This document shows, piece by piece, positions 35,761-44,203 of a stretch of 64,000 nt of DNA (the first letter of the stretch is position 1; each line of letters opens with the position of its first letter). Made by a program: the position numbers and the translations under genes. The stretch covers positions 62,001-126,000 of the forward strand of contig NZ_BMWT01000003.1 in the NCBI RefSeq assembly GCF_014651375.1, in the 5' to 3' direction. This DNA comes from Tateyamaria omphalii. GTDB lineage: Bacteria > Pseudomonadota > Alphaproteobacteria > Rhodobacterales > Rhodobacteraceae. The notes under the pieces were generated by a model, which was given only the letters and a program-made list of their open reading frames with translations, had not been told where the DNA came from and ran no database searches.

Positions 35761-35774
35761 TTATCAGTGACTAT

Positions 35775-36491
35775 ATGGATGTGGAAATGAAAGACTTGAT
35801 TACACTTTTCCTATCGCCCGAAAGCGCCCCGTTTGCCATCGCACTTGCCGTGGTGGCGGGCTTGTTTGTCCTTGAAATCCTCAGTGCTGTCTTGGGCGGC
35901 ACATTGATGGGGGTGGGCAGCGACGCGCCGGATATTGACGTGGATGCGGACTTTGACCTCTCGGCCGAGTTCGAGGCGGATATTGATCCCGGTGTGGATG
36001 CCGTTGACGCAGCAGAGATGCCCGATATTGATGCCGGTGCTCAGTCCTCGGGGCTGTTCACCTGGATCGGTGCGCGCGATGTGCCGTTCCTGATCTGGCT
36101 TGTGTCATTCCTGACGATGTTTGGCCTTGCTGGCCTCATCCTTCAGTCCTTTGTCGGCGGACTGTTCGGGCAGGGTTTCCCTGCCCTGATTGCCTCGGCT
36201 GTCGCCGCGGTCCCGGCCCTGGCCGTGACCCGCGTGATTGCCAACTGGGTGGCCCTGATCATGCCCAAGACTGAAACAAGCGCCACGCGCGCCCGGTTCC
36301 TTGGCGGCTATCACGGCACCATCACGCAAGGCACTGCTGCGCGTGGTCGCCCGGCCGAGGTCAAGATCAAGGACCGGCACAACAACATCCACTATCTGCG
36401 GGTCGAACCGCTTCACGATGATGATGTTTTCCCCCAGGGCAGCGATGTCACGCTCATTCGCAAGCGTGGTGACAAGTTCTTCGTGATCTGA
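35775..36491 (+). CDS. yqiJ: YqiJ-like OB-fold membrane protein
   Basis: Protein of about 238 residues, NfeD-like partner of the flotillin downstream. A first membrane helix lies near residues 19-40, an acidic segment rich in aspartate follows (about 50-90), two more helices are near 103-165, and the C-terminal OB-fold domain (about 180-238) contains GTITQGTAARGRPAEVKIKD. The start may be the ATG at 35775 or the one at 35787. YqiJ/YqiK pairs act at membrane microdomains; the acidic loop is notable. Confidence 0.85.
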   Translation: MDVEMKDLITLFLSPESAPFAIALAVVAGLFVLEILSAVLGGTLMGVGSDAPDIDVDADFDLSAEFEADIDPGVDAVDAAEMPDIDAGAQSSGLFTWIGARDVPFLIWLVSFLTMFGLAGLILQSFVGGLFGQGFPALIASAVAAVPALAVTRVIANWVALIMPKTETSATRARFLGGYHGTITQGTAARGRPAEVKIKDRHNNIHYLRVEPLHDDDVFPQGSDVTLIRKRGDKFFVI

Positions 36492-36559
36492 CTGGACTCG
36501 GCCCCCATCATACACGCTGTCTGTCCAACCTTACCTTTAGTTCATGTAGGAGTACTCAT

Positions 36560-38281
36560 ATGCAACTCACTGCAATCCTGACGATTGCCGCCATTATTCT
36601 TGGCCTTCTTGTTCTGATCGGCTTGATCATGGCGCGCCTTTACAAACGTGCAACACGCGAAACCAGCTTGGTCAAAACCGGATCGGGTGGGCGCAAGGTC
36701 ATCATGGATGGCGGCACCATCGTGGTCCCGTTCCTGCACGAAATCTCCAAGGTCAACATGAAGACGCTTCGTCTGGAAGTGGCGCGGGTGGCGGAGCAGT
36801 CGCTGATCACCAAGGACCGGATGCGTGTTGATGTGGGCGTTGAGTTTTATGTCTCGGTCAACGCCACAGAAGACGGCATTTCGCGTGCTGCCCAGACACT
36901 GGGTGACCGCACCTTCCACGTCGAACAGCTGCGCGAGATGATCGAAGGTAAGTTGGTTGACGGTCTGCGCGCCGTGGCGGCCCAGATGACCATGGATGAA
37001 CTGCACGAAAACCGTGCCAGCTTTGTCCAGGAGGTGCAGAATGCCATCTCCGAAGACCTGCTAAAAAACGGTCTGGAGCTTGAGGCCGTGTCGCTGACCG
37101 CATTGGATCAGACGCCGTTCGAGTCGCTTGATGAAAACAACGCGTTCAACGCGGTTGGTATGCAGAAGCTGGCAGCCGTCATTGCCACCTCGCGTAAGCA
37201 ACGGGCCGAGATTGCGGCAGAGGCGGACGTGTCCGTCGCCCAGTCCGAGATGGAAGCCGAAAAGCGCAAGTACCAGATCGAGCGCGAGCAGAAGCAGGCC
37301 GAGATCGCTCAGATTGAGGAAATCCAGACGCTGCAGGCCGAGCAGGAAGCGCAGATCGCCCGCAACCAGGAAGCATCTGATCGGGCCAAGGAAGAAGCGC
37401 GGATTGAACGCGAAAAAGCCGTGCGTTCGGCCGAGATTGCACGCGAACGCAGCATCCGCGAAGCCGAGATCGCCAAAGAACGTGAGTTGGAAGTGGCAGA
37501 TCAGGAACGCCAGATCATCGTGGCCCGCAAGTCCGAGGAAGAAAGCCAGGCACGTGCGTCCGCTGATACCGCGAGGGCAGAGGCCAAGAAGGCGGCGGAA
37601 GCCATTGAAACGGCACGCGCTGTGGCCGAGGCCGAGCGGATCAAGCAGATTGCGATTATCGAGGCTCAGAAGGAAGCCGAGCGTCAGGCCACCGGTATCC
37701 GCCTGACCGCCGAGGCCGAGAAAGACGCAGCCTCGGACCGGGCCGCCGCCAAGCTGGAAGAGGCACAGGCCGACGCCAACGCCCTGACCGTGCGCGCCGA
37801 GGCCAAGAAGACCGACTTGCTGGCAACCGCCGAAGGTCAGAAGGCCATCGCCAACTCGGAAAACGAGCTGAGCGCCGAGATCGTGGCGATGAAGATCCGC
37901 CTTGCCCAACTGGAAGCGATGCCTGCTATCATCGCCGAAATGGTCAAGCCGGCTGAAAAGATCGACTCGATCAAGATCCACCAGGTGACGGGCATGACCC
38001 CTGCCGGTGGCGGTGCAGACGGTGCCCCGAACGGTGGCACGCCGGTCAATCAGGCGCTTGATTCCGTGCTTGGCATGGCGCTGCAAATGCCCGCGATGCA
38101 GGCCCTTGGCAAAGAGCTGGGGATCAGCATGGAGAACGGGATGGCCGGTGTGGCTGAGGCCGCCGTTGGCAACACGGTCAAAACGGTTGATCAACCAACA
38201 CTACCCAAGTCGATTGAAGACGCGTCCGCAAAACCGTCAGATGCAAACAGCATCCAAGAGCCTGCAAGCAGCAAGGAATAG
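36560..38281 (+). CDS. yqiK: Flotillin family protein YqiK
   Basis: Protein of 573 residues with one N-terminal membrane helix (about residues 4-25), an SPFH/band-7 domain (about 30-215), then about 230 residues of charged, alanine-rich coiled coil (for example EAEKRKYQIEREQKQAE), and a glycine- and proline-containing tail. Flotillins assemble into cage-like oligomers that organise membrane microdomains. It follows yqiJ by 68 bases and ends at a terminator, so the two form a short operon. Confidence 0.93.
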   Translation: MQLTAILTIAAIILGLLVLIGLIMARLYKRATRETSLVKTGSGGRKVIMDGGTIVVPFLHEISKVNMKTLRLEVARVAEQSLITKDRMRVDVGVEFYVSVNATEDGISRAAQTLGDRTFHVEQLREMIEGKLVDGLRAVAAQMTMDELHENRASFVQEVQNAISEDLLKNGLELEAVSLTALDQTPFESLDENNAFNAVGMQKLAAVIATSRKQRAEIAAEADVSVAQSEMEAEKRKYQIEREQKQAEIAQIEEIQTLQAEQEAQIARNQEASDRAKEEARIEREKAVRSAEIARERSIREAEIAKERELEVADQERQIIVARKSEEESQARASADTARAEAKKAAEAIETARAVAEAERIKQIAIIEAQKEAERQATGIRLTAEAEKDAASDRAAAKLEEAQADANALTVRAEAKKTDLLATAEGQKAIANSENELSAEIVAMKIRLAQLEAMPAIIAEMVKPAEKIDSIKIHQVTGMTPAGGGADGAPNGGTPVNQALDSVLGMALQMPAMQALGKELGISMENGMAGVAEAAVGNTVKTVDQPTLPKSIEDASAKPSDANSIQEPASSKE

Positions 38282-38308
38282 GCGTCTGTTTGACCTGAAC
38301 ATGATTGC

Positions 38309-38340
38309 GGGGGCGCTGACATAGCGCCCCTTTTTCTTTT
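38309..38340 (+). terminator. Terminator after yqiK
   Basis: GGGGCGCT pairs with AGCGCCCC around GACAT, followed by TTTTTCTTTT. It lies about 28 bases after the yqiK stop. Confidence 0.9.
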
Positions 38341-38455
38341 GTGCGCGAGCCTTCGCGCACGTCTGTGCCTGTTGCCGGGTTTTCAGTTTTTCACACCCGT
38401 GTCGTGTAACCTGTGGTAGCGTTCGCGCATTGATTGACGTGAATTGGAGACGACC

Positions 38456-39493
38456 ATGGGCGCCCGCGACATTTCCTTTGCGAGCTTCAACCTCTTGAAC
38501 CTTCAGACCCCCGGCGACGCCATCTATGGCGACACCGACGGTTGGGATCCTGACATTTACCAGCGCAAGATCGACTTCACCGCCGCCACTATGCGCCGTC
38601 TGGACGCTGATGTTGTGGGCCTGCAAGAGCTTTGGGCACCTGCCGCGCTGGATCAGGTGCTGGCCGATGCAGGGATGAACAGCGACTATACCGCTCTGGT
38701 CCCGACGGATCACGACGGGGACAAGATTGTCTGCGCTGCTGCCGCGCGTACCGACATGCTTGTGGGCGAACCCGAATGGATTGTGGATTTCCCTGACGAA
38801 TATGTGCTCAAGACCGGCGGCGATGACCCACAGCAAGAGTTTCTCGAGGTCAATCTCAGCACCTTTTCCCGCCCGGTCCTGCATTTCCAGGTGCAGCCTG
38901 ATCCGCGGACCCCGGTGATCCATGTGTTTGTCTGCCACTTCAAATCCCGGCGGCCAACGCAAATCTGGCGCGAACGCAGTTGGTACGACAAGGACATCCA
39001 TGGCCCGCACAGCACCGCGCTTGGCTATGCGATTTCGACGGTCCGCCGCACAGCCGAAGCAGCAGCGCTGCGGGTCATCATCACGAAGCTGGTCAAGAAG
39101 ACCGACACGCCCGTCGTTGTGATTGGCGACATGAATGACGGCAAATCCAGCAATACATTGAACATCCTGTCCGAACAGCCGACCTACCTATCCCCTCTGT
39201 CGTCGGGGGGAGGGGACAATGCACTTTATACGGCGCAAACAATACAGGAATATCGCTCGGTCCGGGATGTCTACTACACCCACGTCTACAAGGGGCAGCG
39301 TGAAAGCCTGGACCACATCCTGTTCAGTCAGGAGTTCTATGACAACTCCAAGCGGCGCAAATGGGCGTTTGACGAGATGGTGGTCGAGAACGACCACCTG
39401 AACTACGACGATCACAAGGAAAGCGGCACAAACGATCACGGTGTGATCCGGGTCGGGTTCAAATGGAAGCCCGCGCCTGATGTGACAAGCTAG
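38456..39493 (+). CDS. Endonuclease/exonuclease/phosphatase family protein
   Basis: Protein of 345 residues with the EEP fold: SFASFNLLNL near the N-terminus, VVGLQELW (metal-binding glutamate), VCHFKSRRP, VVVIGDMNDG (catalytic aspartate and asparagine) and GTNDHGVIRVGF (C-terminal aspartate and histidine). The members cleave phosphodiesters in nucleic acids, lipids or small molecules. No signal peptide is visible, which suggests a cytoplasmic role. The ATG at 38456 follows TTGGAGA. The substrate is unknown. Confidence 0.87.
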   Translation: MGARDISFASFNLLNLQTPGDAIYGDTDGWDPDIYQRKIDFTAATMRRLDADVVGLQELWAPAALDQVLADAGMNSDYTALVPTDHDGDKIVCAAAARTDMLVGEPEWIVDFPDEYVLKTGGDDPQQEFLEVNLSTFSRPVLHFQVQPDPRTPVIHVFVCHFKSRRPTQIWRERSWYDKDIHGPHSTALGYAISTVRRTAEAAALRVIITKLVKKTDTPVVVIGDMNDGKSSNTLNILSEQPTYLSPLSSGGGDNALYTAQTIQEYRSVRDVYYTHVYKGQRESLDHILFSQEFYDNSKRRKWAFDEMVVENDHLNYDDHKESGTNDHGVIRVGFKWKPAPDVTS

Positions 39494-39596
39494 CCGTGCC
39501 AGCGGTTGCCCGCGGGATGCCGCGCCTAGGTTGGTTCTGTTTGATTTATCGTGATCATTTGCCTGCAGAGGCTTTGTTGCGCGCCGACATTAATGT

Positions 39597-39626
39597 AGCG
39601 GCAGCCCGATGGGGCGGGCAGCCGCT
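39597..39626. other. Hairpin ahead of hisC
   Basis: AGCGGC-A-GCCC and GGGC-A-GCCGCT form an interrupted 10-pair stem around GATGGGGC, within the 252-base gap before hisC. There is no T-run. It could be a REP-like element (it is preceded by GT) or a leader structure. Nothing else is seen in the gap. Confidence 0.35.
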
Positions 39627-39745
39627 GGCACGGCGGCCTGACGGCCTTGATCCCGTGCCTTGGTGTCAAGCCGATCGCGCTCTTTTGCCCCTAGCCACTG
39701 CGGCTCCGCAGCCCTAAAACCTCTCCAATGAACAGAGAGGACGCT

Positions 39746-40828
39746 ATGGCCGCTATGACACCGCAACCCGGAATCATGGACATCTCGCTTTATCAGGGCG
39801 GGGCGTCGCATCTGGCCGGTGTGGACAATGTGCTCAAGCTGTCTTCGAACGAGAACCCGCTTGGTCCACCCCCCGCAGCCATCGAGGCGCTGACCAGCGC
39901 AGCCAAGGGTATGCATCTCTATCCCTCGACGGATCACGCGGCCTTGCGCACAGCGATAGCCGAAGTGTGGAACGTGGACGCAGATCGCGTGATCTGCGGG
40001 GTCGGCAGTGACGAAGTGCTGCAATTCGTGACGCAAGCCTTCGCAGGGCCGGGGGATGAGATCATTCACACCGAACACGGCTTCTCTATGTACCCGATCT
40101 TGGCCAACATGGCCGGTGCGACTCCGGTATCCGTGCCCGAACGGGACCGGGTTGTGGATGTGGACGCCATCCTGAACGCCGTCACAGATCACACGCGGAT
40201 CGTGCTGCTGACCAACCCCGGCAACCCAACCGGAACGCGCCTGTCGGATGCCGAGCTTGTGCGGCTGGCCGATGAGCTGCCGCAGCGTGTGATCCTCGTG
40301 ATTGACGGTGCCTATACCGAGTATGCCGAAGGCTATGATGGCGGTCTCGCCTTGGCCGAGGTACGACCCAACGTTCTGATGACACGCACCTTTTCCAAAA
40401 TCTATGGCCTTGGTGGCCTGCGGGTCGGTTGGGGATACGGCCCCAAGGACATGATCGACGTGATGACGCGCATCCGTCAGCCGTTCAACCTGTCGACCGT
40501 CGCGTTGGCCGCGGCAGAGGCAGCGGCGCGGGACACCAAATGGGTCGAGGACTGCGCGGCACTCAATGCCGATCAGAGGGCGCGCTTGACGGGGGCTTTA
40601 CGGCAGCTTGGCCTCGCTTGCGATGACAGCGACACGAATTTCGTGTTGGCGCGCGCAGCTTCAGTGCCCGAGGCGGACGCGGCAGAAGCCGCCCTGAACG
40701 CGGATGGCATCCTTGTGCGGCGTGTGGGCGGCTACGGCTTCCCCGAAGGACTGCGGATCACCGTGGGCAATGCCGAACAAACGGGCCGCGTCATCTCGGC
40801 CCTGACAGAATGGCGGAACGCATCGTGA
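39746..40828 (+). CDS. hisC: Histidinol-phosphate aminotransferase
   Basis: PLP enzyme of histidine biosynthesis, 360 residues from the ATG at 39746, which follows AGAGAGGACGCT; an ATG at 39728 lacks such a site. Typical stretches are LKLSSNENPLGPPPAAIEAL, LLTNPGNPTGTRL and the PLP-lysine loop TRTFSKIYGLGGLRVGW. In this order such enzymes often also act on prephenate or phenylpyruvate, which would fit the downstream prephenate dehydrogenase gene (overlap of 4 bases). Confidence 0.92.
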   Translation: MAAMTPQPGIMDISLYQGGASHLAGVDNVLKLSSNENPLGPPPAAIEALTSAAKGMHLYPSTDHAALRTAIAEVWNVDADRVICGVGSDEVLQFVTQAFAGPGDEIIHTEHGFSMYPILANMAGATPVSVPERDRVVDVDAILNAVTDHTRIVLLTNPGNPTGTRLSDAELVRLADELPQRVILVIDGAYTEYAEGYDGGLALAEVRPNVLMTRTFSKIYGLGGLRVGWGYGPKDMIDVMTRIRQPFNLSTVALAAAEAAARDTKWVEDCAALNADQRARLTGALRQLGLACDDSDTNFVLARAASVPEADAAEAALNADGILVRRVGGYGFPEGLRITVGNAEQTGRVISALTEWRNAS

Positions 40829-41742
40829 GCGTGATCTACGACAAGATTGCCTTTATCGGCTTGGGATTGATTGCGGGGTCCATGGCGTGGGCCACACAGC
40901 GCGCAGGCGCGGCCACAACCATCAGCGGTTACGCGCGGTCCGAAGCGACGCGAGAAACCACACGGCGGCTTGGCTTTTGCGACACTGTGAGCGACACGGC
41001 AGCCGAAGCGGTCAAGGAGGCGGACCTTGTCGTCCTGGCCGTGCCCGTGGGCGCAATGGGGCCGGTGATGGCCGACATCCAGGACGCGCTGAAATCCGGT
41101 GCCACGGTGATCGACGTGGGCTCCGTCAAACAGGCGGTGTTCGATGCGGTCCAACCCCACCTGCCAAACGACGTGCATTTCGTGGGCACACACCCCATGG
41201 CAGGCACAGAGCACAGCGGACCGGAGGCCGGTTTTGCCGAGCTCTATGACAACCGCTGGACACTGATCGTCACCCCGGACGACGCTGACCCGGACGCAGT
41301 GGAGAAGGTAGAGCACTACTGGGCAGCGCTGGGTGCCATGACGGACCGGATGAACGTGCAGCACCATGACCGGGTTTGCGCGGTTGTCAGCCATATCCCC
41401 CACCTGATTGCCTATACGATGGTGGGCGTGGCAGATGACCTGCGGCGCGTGACGGACAGCGAGGTGATTAAGTTCTCGGCCGCCGGGTTCCGGGACTTCA
41501 CCCGTATCGCGGCCAGCGATCCAACCATGTGGCGCGACGTGTTCCTGACGAACAAGGATGCAACGCTGGAAATTCTGGGCCGGTTCACCGAAGAGCTGTT
41601 TGCCCTGCAACGCGCCATCCGCACGGGCGACGGGGATCACCTGTTCGACTATTTCACCCGTACACGTGCCATCCGCCGTGGGATCATCGAGGCCGGACAG
41701 GACACAGATGCACCTGACTTTGGCCGGGGTGCGACACGATGA
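40825..41742 (+). CDS. Prephenate/arogenate dehydrogenase family protein
   Basis: NAD(P)-dependent dehydrogenase of about 305 residues for tyrosine biosynthesis. The Rossmann motif is AFIGLGLIAGSMAWATQR and the catalytic histidine region is VGTHPMAGTEHSGPEAG. The GTG at 40825 overlaps the hisC stop (GTGA), giving translational coupling with an aminotransferase that can complete tyrosine or phenylalanine synthesis. Whether it prefers prephenate or arogenate cannot be read from sequence. Confidence 0.92.
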   Translation: MSVIYDKIAFIGLGLIAGSMAWATQRAGAATTISGYARSEATRETTRRLGFCDTVSDTAAEAVKEADLVVLAVPVGAMGPVMADIQDALKSGATVIDVGSVKQAVFDAVQPHLPNDVHFVGTHPMAGTEHSGPEAGFAELYDNRWTLIVTPDDADPDAVEKVEHYWAALGAMTDRMNVQHHDRVCAVVSHIPHLIAYTMVGVADDLRRVTDSEVIKFSAAGFRDFTRIAASDPTMWRDVFLTNKDATLEILGRFTEELFALQRAIRTGDGDHLFDYFTRTRAIRRGIIEAGQDTDAPDFGRGATR

Positions 41743-42521
41743 GGGCGCTGGCGCTTGGGCTCGTGCTTGCAGCCGGTTTTGCGGTTGCAGCCCCTGAGGC
41801 ATCAAAGCGCCCCGTTGCCCGGGCGGGCACGGATGCCCGCAACGTCGTGCGTGACGCGGCCGTTGCGCCGGTGGTGCCAACCGTGGCATCCGCTGTGCCT
41901 TCAGCCGCCATCCTGCCTGAAAGCGCAACATCCCTGCGCCCTACGCTGCGTCCCAAGGCGATTGTCGAGAAAGCCATGGCGCGCCGGGCCGAACGCCGCC
42001 GGGGACAGGTCTGTGGTGATCCTGACCTGCAGGGGGATGTTGTGGGCTTTGTGCCTGGGCGCATCAATGGCTGCGGGATTTCCGAAGCAGTGCGCATTCG
42101 CTCGGTTTCGGGTGTGACTCTAAGCCAATCGGCCTTGATGGATTGCACGACGGCCAAGGCGCTGAAGAGCTGGACGGAACGAGGGGCCAAACCCGCATTG
42201 CGCGGCACCGGGGGCGGGCTGGCCAGCTACCGCGTGGCGGCCCATTACGCCTGCCGGACGCGCAACAACCAGCCGGGTGCCCGCATATCTGAGCACGGCA
42301 AAGGGCGAGCCATCGACATCTCGGGCTTCCAGCTCAAGGACGGAACCACGCTGACCGTGCTGAACGACTGGAACTCGCGCCATCGTCGGGCGCTGCGGTC
42401 GATGCACAAGGCGGCATGTGGGCCATTTGGTACGGTGCTCGGGCCAAATTCGGACCGGTTTCACCGCGATCACTTCCACTTCGACACGGCACGCTACCGG
42501 GGCGGAACCTACTGTCGGTAG
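41739..42521 (+). CDS. Extensin family exported protein with LAS-peptidase signature
   Basis: Protein of 260 residues with a signal peptide (LALGLVLAAGFAVAAPEA) and a low-complexity alanine, proline and valine stretch to about residue 85. The extensin-like C-terminal domain fills the rest. S184-x-H186-x2-G-x-A-x-D193 followed by H242-R-D244-H-F-H247 resembles the zinc site of LAS (VanY/MepA) peptidoglycan peptidases. Several cysteines could form disulfides. Its ATG overlaps the stop of the dehydrogenase gene. A cell-wall hydrolase role is inference. Confidence 0.85.
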   Translation: MRALALGLVLAAGFAVAAPEASKRPVARAGTDARNVVRDAAVAPVVPTVASAVPSAAILPESATSLRPTLRPKAIVEKAMARRAERRRGQVCGDPDLQGDVVGFVPGRINGCGISEAVRIRSVSGVTLSQSALMDCTTAKALKSWTERGAKPALRGTGGGLASYRVAAHYACRTRNNQPGARISEHGKGRAIDISGFQLKDGTTLTVLNDWNSRHRRALRSMHKAACGPFGTVLGPNSDRFHRDHFHFDTARYRGGTYCR

Positions 42522-42533
42522 ACTCCGCCGCAA

Positions 42534-43532
42534 TCAGCGCAGGATTAGGCGCGGTGCCGGGGCCAGTGGGATAAAGCCAAGGCGGATTGCGCCGTCCCTG
42601 ACCGACAGTTCGACATCCAAAGTGTTTTCATTGCCTGACGCCCCGGCCAAGGCCTGCAAAACACCTTCCGCCTGACCACGCAATTGCGTCGGCAACAGCC
42701 CTGCCGCCTCGGACATGTCCAGCATGTCGCGCCAGTTTTCGGCCTGAATGGCAATTGTGCCTGTCGGGACACCCTGTACGTCAACGGTAAGATCGGCAGA
42801 CAGGTTGAATTTCATATCGCCCCAGATCGCTTCAACCAGATGCAGGTCGACGACTCGGGGCTGAGGGCGACGCTGATCCAAGGCGCGCCGATCCCACGGC
42901 TGATCAAAGGTCACATCCGCGCGCAATTGCAGGCTGTCGAAAGCACGCGGGAAATTTTCGGGCAGGCGCAGCCCGCGCCGGGTCGCCGCGCCGGGAGTGA
43001 AGGTATCAGCGGTCGCCACAAGCGCATATTGCGCGCCCTCGACCTGCTCCATGGTCAACGTCAGGTCGTTGGCCTGCATCCGCAGACCATCCGCATCATC
43101 GACCTGCCAGGGGCCAGCGGTCCACCCCAGGGCTTCCAGCTCCAGCGCAGTGCCGGGATGCAGGTTCAGCGCCATCACACCATCTGCCATGGTCAGCGTC
43201 GACTGCCCAAGGGGCGAGGCAATCAGGATCGGGGCATCATCCAGGGTGACAGTCACGTCACCCGGCCACCATGCAGGGGCTGCGATATCCAGGGCTTCGG
43301 TTTCGATCGCCAGACCCGCTGCCGGGTCGGCGAGGGCGATGTCGCGCAACCCGGCCTGCAAGGTCAGGGGAAAGCCACCGCCCTCAACCGCGCCCACTTC
43401 CGCTTGCCACCCTTGGGCGCGTTGGGCATCGAACCATGTCTGTACCGCCCCGCGCAGCCCGGCCGACGCAAACCACCACCAGCCGCACCATGCCAACGCT
43501 GCCAGTGCAACGATCCACATCACTTTGCGCAT
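42534..43532 (-). CDS. DUF2125 domain protein
   Basis: Protein of 332 residues with an N-terminal membrane helix or uncleaved signal (VMWIVALAALAWCGWWWFAS), then a beta-rich periplasmic domain with repeated LTLQAGLRDIAL- and VTVTLDDAPILIASPLG-like strands. This matches DUF2125, a family common in Alphaproteobacteria and of unknown function, possibly related to AsmA-like lipid-handling proteins. It converges with the extensin-family gene and diverges from the ChaC-like gene. Confidence 0.85.
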   Translation of the reverse strand: MRKVMWIVALAALAWCGWWWFASAGLRGAVQTWFDAQRAQGWQAEVGAVEGGGFPLTLQAGLRDIALADPAAGLAIETEALDIAAPAWWPGDVTVTLDDAPILIASPLGQSTLTMADGVMALNLHPGTALELEALGWTAGPWQVDDADGLRMQANDLTLTMEQVEGAQYALVATADTFTPGAATRRGLRLPENFPRAFDSLQLRADVTFDQPWDRRALDQRRPQPRVVDLHLVEAIWGDMKFNLSADLTVDVQGVPTGTIAIQAENWRDMLDMSEAAGLLPTQLRGQAEGVLQALAGASGNENTLDVELSVRDGAIRLGFIPLAPAPRLILR

Positions 43533-43598
43533 GGGTGCCCCTTTTCCTTTTCTTCCAAATCGGGTCTACCCCACGGCGCAACAAAAGGACCAGTGACA

Positions 43599-44129
43599 AT
43601 GACCATGTGGGTTTTCGGCTATGGCAGCCTGCTTTGGAACCCCGGCTTCGATGTGGCCGAAGCCGCGCGCGGCACTTTGCCGGGCTGGGCACGGTCATTT
43701 TGTATGCGCTCGATCCACCATCGCGGGTCCGAGGAAAAGCCGGGGCTTGTGCTGGCGCTGGACGCGGCTGACGAAGCCTCCTGTGACGGCGTGGCCCTGC
43801 GTGTGAAACCGGGCGCTGAAGATGATACGCTGGCCTATCTTCGGGAACGCGAGTTGATCTCGTCCGCCTACCTGGAAAAGAACCTGCATGTGGACCTGCT
43901 CAATGGCACGCGGGTCGAGGCGGTGACCTATGTCATCGACCCCGAGCACGTGCAGTACTGCGGCGGCCTGCCACTGGAAGAGCAGGCGCAGATCATCGCC
44001 CACGCGCATGGCGGGCGGGGGCCAAACAGCGAATACCTGTACAACACCGCCCAGCACTTGGCCGAGATGGGAGTGGCCGATCCCGACCTTGATTGGCTGT
44101 CACGCCGCGTCGCAGCGATACTGGCATAA
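43599..44129 (+). CDS. ChaC-like gamma-glutamylcyclotransferase
   Basis: Protein of 176 residues that should split gamma-glutamyl peptides such as glutathione to give 5-oxoproline. The substrate-binding loop VFGYGSLLWNPGF is at the N-terminus, and LAYLRERELISSAYLEKNL contains the region of the catalytic glutamate. The C-terminal half fits ChaC. The ATG at 43599 is used; another ATG follows at 43605. It is a single gene or leads into the MotA-like gene 75 bases later. Confidence 0.92.
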   Translation: MTMWVFGYGSLLWNPGFDVAEAARGTLPGWARSFCMRSIHHRGSEEKPGLVLALDAADEASCDGVALRVKPGAEDDTLAYLRERELISSAYLEKNLHVDLLNGTRVEAVTYVIDPEHVQYCGGLPLEEQAQIIAHAHGGRGPNSEYLYNTAQHLAEMGVADPDLDWLSRRVAAILA

Positions 44130-44203
44130 ATCCTTGGCGCTTGGGCACAAAAGCCGATAGTCTGCCGCAAAAGCAGAACAGAGCAGGGGTCAGGAGCCAC
44201 GCC

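Noticed and set aside
39496-39717. Possible 73-residue gene before hisC
   Set aside because: It starts at a GTG with no ribosome binding site and has no conserved-looking segment; it also spans a hairpin.
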